Assembly (NCBI RefSeq): GCF_963676815.1
Contig: NZ_OY781365.1
Location: 5,800,501-5,864,500, forward strand
DNA: 64,000 bases
Reading direction: 5' to 3'
Origin: an uncultured Draconibacterium sp.
Lineage (GTDB): Bacteria > Bacteroidota > Bacteroidia > Bacteroidales > Prolixibacteraceae
The translations under genes were made by a program, and so were the position numbers. Of this stretch, positions 36,011-43,723 are shown in pieces; positions within the stretch are counted from its first letter, which is position 1, and every line of letters starts with the position of its first letter. A model generated the notes under the pieces. That model was not told where the DNA came from, did no database searches, and saw nothing but the letters and a program-made list of their open reading frames with translations.

Positions 36011-37147
36011 TTGAATACGCGCCCGCAAATAAAGCTTGATAAAGGAGAACACCGCCAACAGCAGGTTGTTTTTGTGCGTTTTGCCTATAACAACGAAATA
36101 ACCGAACTACTCCGCATTATTTTCCCGGTGTATTGGAGCCGCACCAAAGGATGCTGGTATATTCGTGAAAAAGATTTCGATCTCAGTAATTTTTTCGCAT
36201 CGCTTAAAGACCGGGCTTATATTGATTATTCGGCATTAAAACCAAAGGCAAAGCCCTATATGCCCTACGCAAAAAAACGCGATTACTCGTACCGTAACTT
36301 TGTACAATTGCCACCAAAATACATCGATAAACTAATACAAAAACGATATAGCGAAAGCACCATACGCACTTACTCGGCTTATTTTAAAGATTTTTTACAC
36401 CATTTTAACGGCCATCAAATCGACGAAATAAACCAGGAAGAAATAAACGCTTACATTAAACAATTGGTTGAAAAGGATCAGATATCGGGCAGCCAGCAAA
36501 ATCAACGTATTAACGCAATAAAGTTCTATTACGAGAAGATTTTGGAACGCGAAAAGTTTTTATACCAGATTGACCGCCCGAAACGGAGTAAACAATTGCC
36601 CCGGGTACTGAGTAAAGCTGAAGTAAAAGAAATTATTAAGCATTGTGGCAATATAAAACACCGGTGTATTTTATCGCTTATTTATTCGGCGGGTCTGCGC
36701 CGAAGCGAATTGATTAATTTAAGGATCTCGGAAATTGAATCGGAACGGGGACTAATAAAAATTAAGGATGCCAAAGGGAAAAAAGACCGTTATTCGCTAC
36801 TATCTCCGGCTTTATTGAACCAGCTACGCGAATACTACAAAAAATACCAGCCCCGGTATTGGTTATTCGAGGGCAACTCTCCCCGATCGCAATACAGCGC
36901 TACCAGTATCGCCAATATTTTAAACGAAGCAGCTTACAAAGCACGTATTCGCAGGCGGGTTACTCCACATATGTTACGCCATTCGTTTGCCACTCATTTG
37001 CTTGAACAAGGAACCGATCTTCGGTATATACAGGAATTACTTGGACATGGCTCGAGCAAGACCACTGAAATTTACACACATGTAACGAATAAAGACATTG
37101 GGAAAATTAAAAATCCTCTTGACGACCTGTTTGACGATTCAACATAA
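36011..37147 (+). CDS. Xer-like tyrosine recombinase heading an integron-like cassette array
   Basis: 378 residues from TTG 36011 (a stop precedes it in frame; the next Met is deep inside). Residues 1-95 form an extra N-terminal domain (VVFVRFAYNNEITELL...WSRTKGCWYI) common in Bacteroidota integrases. Then the SAM-like core-binding domain (about 100-190) and the catalytic domain: Arg230 (SAGLRRSEL), Lys257/258, His320-x-x-Arg323 (HMLRHSFATHLL), His346 (LLGHGSS) and nucleophile Tyr355. The C-terminus KNPLDDL resembles the RSPLDAL end of IntI1, but the IntI-specific insertion before box II is absent. It is followed by an attI-like junction and nine cassettes, which I infer it moves. Confidence 0.9.
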   Translation: MNTRPQIKLDKGEHRQQQVVFVRFAYNNEITELLRIIFPVYWSRTKGCWYIREKDFDLSNFFASLKDRAYIDYSALKPKAKPYMPYAKKRDYSYRNFVQLPPKYIDKLIQKRYSESTIRTYSAYFKDFLHHFNGHQIDEINQEEINAYIKQLVEKDQISGSQQNQRINAIKFYYEKILEREKFLYQIDRPKRSKQLPRVLSKAEVKEIIKHCGNIKHRCILSLIYSAGLRRSELINLRISEIESERGLIKIKDAKGKKDRYSLLSPALLNQLREYYKKYQPRYWLFEGNSPRSQYSATSIANILNEAAYKARIRRRVTPHMLRHSFATHLLEQGTDLRYIQELLGHGSSKTTEIYTHVTNKDIGKIKNPLDDLFDDST

Positions 37148-37163
37148 TATGTGTATATTCCAA

Positions 37164-37175
37164 ACCCATATGGGT
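37164..37175. promoter_or_regulatory. 12-bp perfect palindrome just after the recombinase gene
   Basis: ACCCATATGGGT lies 17 bases past the recombinase stop, flanked by TATA on both sides, and within 60 bases of the attI-like junction. It may be an operator or accessory binding site. Confidence 0.45.
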
Positions 37176-37179
37176 ATAT

Positions 37180-37243
37180 AACAACACTTTTAAAAACGCT
37201 ATAAACGATATAACAACAATGATGATACACACTAGTTACCGCC
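37180..37243 (+). other. attI-like primary integration site
   Basis: The first cassette junction is GTTACCGCC at 37235-37243, crossover inferred after the G. The preceding 55 bases (containing TATAACAACAATG) should form the attI half. No upstream partner box complementary to this core is seen, as expected for attI and unlike the attC-like sites. It lies 88 bases downstream of the recombinase stop, a reverse-oriented integron layout. Confidence 0.6.
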
Positions 37244-37708
37244 AAGTTTGAAAAGAATAAATTGGTGGTTATTTGAAAAGTTCGTTCTTTGGTTTTCTGC
37301 TCGCCCCGAAAGTTGCTGTCATAAAACTTGCAAATAAAGTTTAGTGCTGTTGCTAATTTTTGCAGTTTGACAATTTGTAAAACCGTGTTGCAGCCTGACT
37401 GGCCAGCACATTTTTAGGAACAGCCGGTGGTTATTCAGGCAGTTTCACTTTTGGCTTTTCGGTACTTAGGCTGGAATAAAAAAAATTGGCGGACAGTTTT
37501 GTACTCGCAAGTTTTCCGCCAGCGGCATAAGTCAGGAATGGTAAAACTCACGTTTCAACTTCCTAATCGGCGTTGGTTACTTGCAACCTACAAGCAACTT
37601 TGACTTTTGGGGGTTAAGAAAATTTTAGATACCAAGTAGTTACTTGGAAAATTTATGTGGAAATTGATACTTTTATACTGTTAACAAACTGACGATGAAT
37701 AAAAACCA
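37236..37708 (+). other. Gene-less first cassette (C0)
   Basis: No convincing open reading frame on either strand. It contains a CCAAGTA/TACTTGG hairpin at 37633-37648 and a TGGCGGA...TCCGCCA inverted repeat (about 37487-37521). Its place next to attI suggests a leader cassette carrying a promoter or RNA for the genes behind it, but I see no clear TAnnTTTG promoter. Confidence 0.6.
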
Positions 37709-37898
37709 GGCGGTAACAAAGTACAAATGTAATGCGGGCGGGCGCGGTGTTGCAGCGTTTTCGCCCTGTTCAACTAACGCCAATCCGTCTTTGACGGATT
37801 TTAGTATAAAAAAATATGTTTAATAAAAAGCCGGTTTGGCTCAGTGGCAGCTTGACAATGATGTTTTTCAAAGTTCTGCACTCCACTTGTACCAACCG
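37709..37898 (+). repeat. attC-like site a1
   Basis: Begins GGCGGTAAC (complement of the C0 start GTTACCGCC, 9/9) and ends CCG before GTTAACGCC. Inner arms GTACAAATGTAATGC and GCACTCCACTTGTAC pair at about 12 of 15 positions. It is longer (190 nt) than the others and contains a separate small hairpin. Confidence 0.75.
37782..37803 (+). terminator. Small hairpin inside site a1
   Basis: AATCCGTC / GACGGATT with a three-base loop, followed by TTAG. It may terminate transcription leaving C0. Confidence 0.5.
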
Positions 37899-37930
37899 TT
37901 AACGCCAAGCATGAAAAAAAACCAGCATAG

Positions 37931-39124
37931 ATGGAAAATACAGGAATCGCATTTGTAATAATGCAAATTGGAAATAAAGACCTCGACAATATTTATGATA
38001 ATATTTATGTTGAGGCAATTGAAGCAGTGAACTTAGTTCCCAAAAGAATTGACAAGGATAATAGTGGATTCTTACTAAAATCTGAGATTGTTGAATACAT
38101 TGAGAAAGCTGAAATAATAATAGCAGACTTGACAAATGAAAGGCCGAATTGCTACTTAGAGATAGGCTACGCAATGGGACTCGACAAATTCAAAAATCTA
38201 ATTTTCACCGTTCGGGAGGACCATTTCCCTGACAATAAAGATTACAAAAAAGGTGGGCCTAAAATACATTTTGATGTCAGTGGCTATGAAATTTTATCAT
38301 GGAATCCAGACAAGTTGGAGGATTTCAAAACAGCACTTACAAATAAAATTGAGCGGAGACTTGCAACCATAAATTCAGCAAATAGTGGTACGTCAGAATT
38401 GCTAATAAAAGACAATTGGTTTGAAGAACAACGAAAAATAATAAAAGACAAATTTTTAAGTACTGTGAATAAAAGAGAAATGCAGATTGCTATTTCGCCC
38501 TTGAATACAAATCTTTACATTTCTCAAAATGAGCTACTGGACATAACAGACAAAGCACAAGTTATGACATTTGGATGGCCAATCGCAATAACCTTTAGAA
38601 ATGTTCCGGAATTAAAACCTTTTCCAAAAGCAGATGGAATTATCTCTGATATATCGAATTTGGAGAATAGAAAATCCTTCGATTATTCGTATTTCAAAAA
38701 AAACGGACAAATATTTATTGCAAAAAGTCTGTTTGAAGAAGAATACTATCCAAATTCAATAATTCCAGAAGTTCGAATTAAGAGGACAACAGAAATACTG
38801 TTATACATTTCTCGATTTTATTCCTTGTGCAATGTAAAACCGTCAACCAGAATAAAACTGGAAATAAAATATTCGGGGTTATTAAATAATACTATCAGTT
38901 TCGGAAGTCAAGGTCAATTACTCAGACCAAAAAAATCAACTGAAAACGAAGTCATTACTACAATAACAACCTCGTTAAGTGAGATAGAATCAAATTTGCC
39001 ATTATTGGTTAAGAAATTGGTTGACGAACTATTTGTAATATTTGACTTTTATGAAATTGAGTTGGGATACATCAGTGAAATTGCAAATAAATACGTGACA
39101 GAAACAAAAAATGCCAGGCGTTAA
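37931..39124 (+). CDS. Cassette C1: deoxyribosyltransferase/TIR-like domain protein
   Basis: 397 residues, cytosolic. The N-terminal 120 residues show the Rossmann-like pattern of nucleoside 2-deoxyribosyltransferase/TIR-related proteins: AFVIMQIG strand, DNIYVEAIEAVNLVPKRID helix and strand, AEIIIADLTNERPNCYLEIGYAMG (about 58-82, with the Asp and Glu expected at the active site). The remaining 270 residues are unrecognised, beta-rich, and could bind a ligand or sense infection. Such domains occur in anti-phage NAD-depleting effectors, so a defence role is plausible but unproven. The stop codon lies within the R box of site a2, which fixes the cassette end. Confidence 0.65.
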   Translation: MENTGIAFVIMQIGNKDLDNIYDNIYVEAIEAVNLVPKRIDKDNSGFLLKSEIVEYIEKAEIIIADLTNERPNCYLEIGYAMGLDKFKNLIFTVREDHFPDNKDYKKGGPKIHFDVSGYEILSWNPDKLEDFKTALTNKIERRLATINSANSGTSELLIKDNWFEEQRKIIKDKFLSTVNKREMQIAISPLNTNLYISQNELLDITDKAQVMTFGWPIAITFRNVPELKPFPKADGIISDISNLENRKSFDYSYFKKNGQIFIAKSLFEEEYYPNSIIPEVRIKRTTEILLYISRFYSLCNVKPSTRIKLEIKYSGLLNNTISFGSQGQLLRPKKSTENEVITTITTSLSEIESNLPLLVKKLVDELFVIFDFYEIELGYISEIANKYVTETKNARR

Positions 39125-39244
39125 CAAATTGTATATGGCAGGCGGGGGTTTTAGCGGTCTGACAAGTCAGACCTTGTGCCCACTTTCCTGCGGGTCTGAC
39201 AGGATTTCTGTTGGAAATCCCGCCCGACCACATACAAGTGACCG
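39117..39244 (+). repeat. attC-like site a2
   Basis: 128 nt. Starts GGCGTTAAC (9/9 complement of the C1 start). Outer arm TTGTATATGG faces CCACATACAA; next come GGCGGG/CCCGCC; the centre holds GGTCTGAC-AA-GTCAGACC. Nearly the same sequence recurs in a5, a6 and the left part of a9. Confidence 0.85.
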
Positions 39245-39271
39245 TTATAGCCAATTTTAAAACAGAAAATA

Positions 39272-39937
39272 ATGAGACAAATTCTAATTTTATTATTCAT
39301 TTTAATTTCATCTGTTACTTGGGGACAAAAACATCTCATTGGAGTACAGGGAGGATTAAATTTTACAAATTTCACATCAAAAGAAGGCTTTGCAAATACA
39401 TCAACCAAGACTGGATTTATAGGTGGAATTACATACGACTTAAAGCTTAATGAAAAATACAGATTTGGAGTTGACATTCTATATTCCCAACGAGGAGTAA
39501 ATGATAAGTTCATTCTTACGGATGACAATGGAGCATATAGCGGAGAACAAGATAATGAGATGAACTATGATTACTTGAGTATTCCAATAAAATTTGGGTA
39601 TGAATTAGGAAACAAAATAAGATTTATCCCAAATATTGGAATTGTTCCTGCGATTGCAATTAAAGCAGAAATAACTTCTCCGACTGTTGATGGGAACGGG
39701 ATGGTTACAGGAAAAGAGACTATCAACCACATAGACCATGTTTCTAAATTCGATTTTGGAGGAATAGTAGAATTTGGATTTGAAACTGATTTGTCTGAGA
39801 ATCTTATTTTTTGTACAAACCTTAATTACAAACATAGTTTGACAACATTCTCAAACTCGGACTATTTTGAAGGTCAAAACATGAGACATTACGGATTTTC
39901 AGTTGCAGTTGGACTTAAGTACAAATTAAATAAATAA
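39272..39937 (+). CDS. Cassette C2: outer-membrane beta-barrel protein
   Basis: 221 residues with a signal peptide (MRQILILLFILISSVTWGQ). About eight amphipathic strands follow, starting HLIGVQGGLNFTNF, a frequent opening of the Bacteroidota OMP beta-barrel (PorT-like/outer membrane protein beta-barrel) family, and ending YGFSVAVGLKYKLNK with the terminal aromatic strand. Likely an 8-strand barrel in the outer membrane. No function more precise than adhesion or surface change can be given. Sole gene of its cassette. Confidence 0.78.
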   Translation: MRQILILLFILISSVTWGQKHLIGVQGGLNFTNFTSKEGFANTSTKTGFIGGITYDLKLNEKYRFGVDILYSQRGVNDKFILTDDNGAYSGEQDNEMNYDYLSIPIKFGYELGNKIRFIPNIGIVPAIAIKAEITSPTVDGNGMVTGKETINHIDHVSKFDFGGIVEFGFETDLSENLIFCTNLNYKHSLTTFSNSDYFEGQNMRHYGFSVAVGLKYKLNK

Positions 39938-39944
39938 AAAAACT

Positions 39945-40071
39945 GGCTATAACATTTTGTTTATTGCATTGTGGTTCAGGTGTTTTGCTATCTTAAGTTA
40001 TTCGTACTACATTTAGTTGTACGCGGACAGGAAATCACTCGCAATCCACAACGACAACAAACAATTTTCCG
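39945..40071 (+). repeat. attC-like site a3
   Basis: 127 nt with sequence unrelated to a2 but the same plan. Starts GGCTATAAC (9/9 complement of the C2 start; about 14 of 15 if extended). The arm TTGTTTATTGCATTGTGG faces CCACAACGACAACAAACAA. Ends CCG before GTTGTGTGTC. Confidence 0.85.
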
Positions 40072-40111
40072 TTGTGTGTCATATTAAAACCGAGCTACAA
40101 ACTATGAAATT

Positions 40112-40390
40112 ATGCCTATAAATATTTATAATCAGACAACCAATGAAAAGCTAGAATGGTTATGCGATGATATTTGGGATTTACCAAATCAAATCGACAC
40201 ACTTGAAAAATGGCTTAGGACAAAAGGGACTTTATTACCTAAAAGTTCATATGTTGCTGATATAGGTTTTGACATACGAAAAGATGCAACTGGTGGCGGT
40301 GCTGTTATTAATTCGGAATCTATGAAAATAATGGGAGATATTGGAATGGATATTTTTCTTTCCGAATATCCAAATACTCAATCAGAATGA
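40112..40390 (+). CDS. Cassette C3, first gene: small unknown protein
   Basis: 92 residues, soluble, no signal. Motifs worth noting are WLCDDIWDLPNQIDTLEKWL and VADIGFDIRKDATGGGAVI followed by a strand-like end (MDIFLSEYP). The pattern resembles small immunity-like or DUF4279-type proteins of polymorphic toxin loci, but I cannot assign it. Its last 4 bases overlap the next start, so the two proteins are made together and may form a pair. Confidence 0.6.
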   Translation: MPINIYNQTTNEKLEWLCDDIWDLPNQIDTLEKWLRTKGTLLPKSSYVADIGFDIRKDATGGGAVINSESMKIMGDIGMDIFLSEYPNTQSE

Positions 40391-40860
40391 AGATTGTACT
40401 AAATATAAATGAAATTATACCATTTGGAGATTTCGAGCTTGGGTGGAGGTGGGATGATTCACATAATCCTGATTTGTCCATTGAAGAAAAAGGACAAATT
40501 AAGCCTTTAAGTATAATAGAATCAAAGAGAATTAATAAAGTCATTGATTACTTTGAGTCTGAGAGTAATTTACACAAATCTTTTGAACCGACTGATTGGA
40601 TTCGTGCAAGTTCCGAAACAAAAAGGACTATTGATAAATTCTCAAATGATTTTCAAGAACTTACAAAAGATTATAGTGAGAACCTTTTTATTTCATGGAA
40701 TCGTTCAACTTGTATTTATACAACAAAGGAGATTTTTATTAAATATTGGGATGATTTCTGCTATCCAAGTTCTGATGACATTACCATAATCTCTGAGTTG
40801 ACAAATTGGGTATATTTTTATAATCATATTGAGGTTGGAAGATTTTGGAAAAGGAAATAA
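40387..40860 (+). CDS. Cassette C3, second gene: unknown protein
   Basis: 157 residues, soluble and Trp/Asp-rich. The segment YWDDFCYPSSDDITI (about 119-133) looks conserved in character, followed by a strand and HIEVGRFWKRK. No domain is recognised. It is translationally coupled (4-base overlap) to the small protein before it in the same cassette. Two-gene cassettes in mobile arrays are often toxin-antitoxin or immunity pairs, but neither protein shows a known toxin motif. Confidence 0.6.
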   Translation: MKIVLNINEIIPFGDFELGWRWDDSHNPDLSIEEKGQIKPLSIIESKRINKVIDYFESESNLHKSFEPTDWIRASSETKRTIDKFSNDFQELTKDYSENLFISWNRSTCIYTTKEIFIKYWDDFCYPSSDDITIISELTNWVYFYNHIEVGRFWKRK

Positions 40861-40870
40861 TAAAATACGA

Positions 40871-40997
40871 ACACACAACAATAAATATACGTAATGCGGG
40901 GTGATTTGGTAAATTTGAACATTAGAGCATTTAATAAACAAAGTAGCGGTTTGATAGTGAGGTGCTTTGAAGTCCCGCACTACGCATATTCGAGCCG
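40871..40997 (+). repeat. attC-like site a4
   Basis: 127 nt. Starts ACACACAAC (9/9 complement of the C3 start GTTGTGTGT). Arm AATATACGTAATGCGGG faces CCCGCACTACGCATATT (15 of 17). Ends CCG before GTTATGGGC. A third, unrelated sequence on the same plan. Confidence 0.85.
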
Positions 40998-41072
40998 TTA
41001 TGGGCAAATTTAACGCAACCAAAATGCGACCTAAAACATCATAACTAAAACAAACAAAAGATACTACCCAAA

Positions 41073-41453
41073 ATGAAACTAACTATTTTTTTCTTATTAC
41101 TCATTATTTGTTCGTTCCTGTTAAGTTGCGAAAAGGACAGTGATAAAAACACCGGAAATGTATTATTTTATACAAATGCGCAGGCAATGTTAGATTGTGG
41201 TCCATTTGATGTGGAGATTTACATTGACGGGGCATTGGAAGGGATTATTGAAAAACCGGTAACACAAGCAAGTGAAAATGTTGATTGTAGTTTTGGAAAT
41301 AGTGAATTTGTTCTTGTTATTGAAAAACCGGAAGGCGACTATGAGTTTACGGCAAAATTAACTTGTTCTGAAAATGCTGAATATTTGGGTGAATTTTCAG
41401 CGAAAAAAGATAGTTGCTCGGTTGTTTATATTGATTTGACATACGGAGAATGA
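41073..41453 (+). CDS. Cassette C4: small lipoprotein
   Basis: 126 residues: lipoprotein signal peptide with lipobox FLLSC (Cys19) followed by EKDSDKNTG, a charged linker usual for surface-exposed Bacteroidota lipoproteins. The mature part is beta-rich with four Cys that may form disulfides and a repeated EKPxxxxEF pattern; it looks like a small Ig/transthyretin-like sandwich. No function is known. It is the only gene of the shortest gene-bearing cassette. Confidence 0.72.
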   Translation: MKLTIFFLLLIICSFLLSCEKDSDKNTGNVLFYTNAQAMLDCGPFDVEIYIDGALEGIIEKPVTQASENVDCSFGNSEFVLVIEKPEGDYEFTAKLTCSENAEYLGEFSAKKDSCSVVYIDLTYGE

Positions 41454-41469
41454 AAAAAATTAAAAATCA

Positions 41470-41598
41470 GCGCATAACAAATTGTAATATGGCAGGCGGG
41501 GGGCTTAGCGGTCTGACAAGTCAGACCTTGCGTCCACTTTCCTGCGGGTCTGACAGGATTTCTTTTCGAAATCCCGCCCGACCACATACAAGTGACCG
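41470..41598 (+). repeat. attC-like site a5
   Basis: 129 nt, close relative of a2. Starts GCGCATAAC, matching the complement of the C4 start GTTATGGGC at 8 of 9. Carries TTGTAATATGG/CCACATACAA arms and the GGTCTGAC-AA-GTCAGACC centre. Ends CCG before GTTAACGCC. Confidence 0.85.
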
Positions 41599-41636
41599 TT
41601 AACGCCAAGGTTAAAAATGCAGACAAACTAAAACAT

Positions 41637-42428
41637 ATGAAAGAACTTCAAAATCCTGACAGTAAAGAAGTCATTCTGTTATTAAAAGAAACAGGATTAG
41701 CTGCGACGAGTATTGAACAGGGACTAAATGCTTTGAGAAAAGCAAATTTCAGTAACAAGAAACTATATTACCAAGCTTTTTTTCTATTAAGTATTGGCAT
41801 TGAGAGAATTTTAAAATTAATTGTCATTGTAAATAATCTGGTTACAAAAGACAGATTTCCTGAAAATAATGAGCTTAAAAATTATGGTCATGATATAATT
41901 GACTTATTCAAAAAAGTGACTAAGGAAATTAGACCAAATGAGGACTTTTTAAATCAAGATGAAATTTATCTTCCAATTTTAAATTTCCTTTCAGACTTTG
42001 CAAAAGGAAGTAGATATTATAACTTGGATACATTAAGTGGAAAAAATGGGAGAAAAGACCCACTGCACGAATGGAATAAAATCCAAATTTATATAAAAGG
42101 CAAACATTGCAAAGTAAAGCTCTCTGCTTTCGAAATTCATATTATTGAAAGTTTAGAGAAAAAGGCTATCATACATTTTCATAGTGAGAGTGACACTCCA
42201 ATTATAACAGGTACAGAATATTTTGTGGAGAGTAAAGTCGCAAATCAAGTACAAGGATTTTCAGTTTTATATTTTTATAAAATCATTGACTATTTGATTA
42301 CAATTCTTGTTAAACGTTCAAGTGAGAAAAGAATGCTACCAGAATATCAGGAATTCTTTCGGTTATTTAATAATAGGTCAATGACAGATGCTGACATAAA
42401 AAAGAAAAAAGATTGGAGCAGACTATAA
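41637..42428 (+). CDS. Cassette C5: unknown helical protein, possibly HEPN-like
   Basis: 263 residues from ATG 41637. An upstream in-frame GTG would start inside the attC-like site a5 and is less likely. Mostly helical; the segment AFFLLSIGIERILKLIVIV followed by KNYGHDIIDLF recalls HEPN-type helical bundles (a long first helix, then GH before a second helix), although the RNase R-x4-6-H motif is not clear. HEPN proteins are common in defence and toxin loci. I give this only as a hint. Its attC-like site is split by an IS110-family element. Confidence 0.62.
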   Translation: MKELQNPDSKEVILLLKETGLAATSIEQGLNALRKANFSNKKLYYQAFFLLSIGIERILKLIVIVNNLVTKDRFPENNELKNYGHDIIDLFKKVTKEIRPNEDFLNQDEIYLPILNFLSDFAKGSRYYNLDTLSGKNGRKDPLHEWNKIQIYIKGKHCKVKLSAFEIHIIESLEKKAIIHFHSESDTPIITGTEYFVESKVANQVQGFSVLYFYKIIDYLITILVKRSSEKRMLPEYQEFFRLFNNRSMTDADIKKKKDWSRL

Positions 42429-42537
42429 TAAATAAAACCCAGGCGTTAACAAAGAACTGAGCTTAAAAGCAAGTAAAAACCCATAATTTTTCTTTTAAAA
42501 CAACCTGTTTTTATAGGGGGCTGTTCCAAAAGAAAAA

Positions 42538-43512
42538 TTATTGAACAACGATACTACTTCGATACGCCGGATCATACGGTAATCCTGATTGGGCAATTGC
42601 AAATGACTGTTTTATTAGTTTGTTACAGACCGCAATCAGTGCTAATTTTTTCGATTTCCCTTTGTTTACCAACCGTTGATAAAGCGACCGACACTGCGGA
42701 TTACACTGGCAGGCTGTAAAACTGCACATAAACAATTGATTTCGAATATATGGATTGCCTCGTTTGCTGATCCGTGAACGGCCTTTTACGCTGGTCCCCG
42801 AAGAATGCTCTATGGGAGATAAACCGCAAAAAGAAGATACCTGGCGATAATTATCAAAATCGCGGAAGCCATTGGTTAAAATGATAAGAAAGGCAGCAGT
42901 CTTTTTTCCAATTCCTGGAATGCTGGATAGATTAACAAACAGATCTGCATCATATTGGTGTATCAGCGATTGCATTTCTGTTTCCAGTAACTCAATTTCC
43001 AGGCGCACCTGTTTGAGTTGCCGCTTTAGCGAACGAATCAGCACTCCGCTTTTAACTCCCCTACTTTCCAAACTCTGGATATGGTTTTTTAAGGAGGTAT
43101 TCTGTTTTAAATAAATAACAATCACCCGCTGAAGCTGTTTGCATTTGGTTATGTAATCCGGTGCCGGAATCCATGGTGATAGCTCGGGCTGTTCCTCTCC
43201 GTACAAAGCAATCATGCGTGCATCACTTTTATCGGTCTTGTTTTGCTGCAGCTTCATCTGGATGAAACGTTTGATGGAAATAGGATTAACTACTGCCAAC
43301 TCAATATCATGCTCATACAAATACAGCGCAAGCTGCTGATAGTAGCTCGCAGTGGCTTCCATCACGCAAAAACTATTGGCTGGTAATTGTTTGGAAAACT
43401 GGCGAAAGCCCTTTCGCCCATTTGGAAAAGAACGATGTCCCGCAATACTGTCCCAAACATCAAATTTGTCTTTCGATACGTCAACTCCAACAAAATGATT
43501 AGTTTTATACAT
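42538..43512 (-). CDS. IS110 family transposase
   Basis: 324 residues. N-terminal DEDD RuvC-like domain: Asp11 (FVGVDVSKDKFDVWD), Glu52 (VMEATASYY), Asp94 and Asp97 (NKTDKSDARMIALYG). A coiled middle follows, then the C-terminal Transposase_20 domain with helix-hairpin-helix IPGIGKKTAAFLI and the Ser-bearing GLSPIEHSSGTSVKG. It is complete, so the element may be active. It recombines circular donor DNA with a target chosen by its bridge RNA; related IS1111-attC elements are known to insert in integron attC sites. Confidence 0.95.
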   Translation of the reverse strand: MYKTNHFVGVDVSKDKFDVWDSIAGHRSFPNGRKGFRQFSKQLPANSFCVMEATASYYQQLALYLYEHDIELAVVNPISIKRFIQMKLQQNKTDKSDARMIALYGEEQPELSPWIPAPDYITKCKQLQRVIVIYLKQNTSLKNHIQSLESRGVKSGVLIRSLKRQLKQVRLEIELLETEMQSLIHQYDADLFVNLSSIPGIGKKTAAFLIILTNGFRDFDNYRQVSSFCGLSPIEHSSGTSVKGRSRISKRGNPYIRNQLFMCSFTACQCNPQCRSLYQRLVNKGKSKKLALIAVCNKLIKQSFAIAQSGLPYDPAYRSSIVVQ

Positions 43513-43723
43513 AATATTTTGATTATGAAGGAACGAAACTACGGTTATATAGCAACCTAAAAGCAGGCTTAACAGCCCAGAGAACTGATCGTATTTCTGT
43601 AGTAAAAGAGCGGGGATAATCTATGTTGACAGGCTCTGGTGGCCTATTTTGTATCTCAACCTTATTCCACTCTTTCGTTCTTTCTGTTTATTAGTAAAAG
43701 ATAAGAAAATGTAAACTTAGGAA
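43513..43723 (-). other. 5' noncoding end of the IS110 element, bridge RNA candidate region
   Basis: About 211 nt of noncoding DNA ahead of the transposase start, with several short inverted repeats. In IS110-type elements this region encodes the bridge RNA, whose loops pair with target and donor. I could not assign the loops by eye. AGAACTGA occurs both here (about 43580) and at the other IS end (about 42453). Confidence 0.35.

Larger units (their letters stand above)
42454..43723 (-). mobile_element. IS110-family insertion in an attC-like site
   Basis: Limits inferred from where attC-like sequence stops and resumes (about 1270 bp; the exact ends may shift a few bases). No terminal inverted repeats or target duplication are seen, as usual for IS110. 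The 5' noncoding end on the transposase strand is about 211 nt (43513-43723), the 3' end about 84 nt; the longer 5' end fits the IS110 subgroup that carries its bridge RNA there. Confidence 0.75.

Noticed and set aside
36011..37147. Calling the recombinase IntI
   Set aside because: The IntI-specific extra block between the Lys hairpin and the H-x-x-R box is absent, so I describe it as Xer-like with an integron-type setting.
37801..38174. Minus-strand frames in cassettes C0/C1
   Set aside because: They overlap the attC-like site and the start of the C1 gene and have no domain features; C0 is better treated as gene-less.
41592..41636. Upstream GTG start for the C5 gene
   Set aside because: It would place the start codon within the attC-like site a5, before the cassette boundary at 41599; ATG 41637 fits the cassette model.
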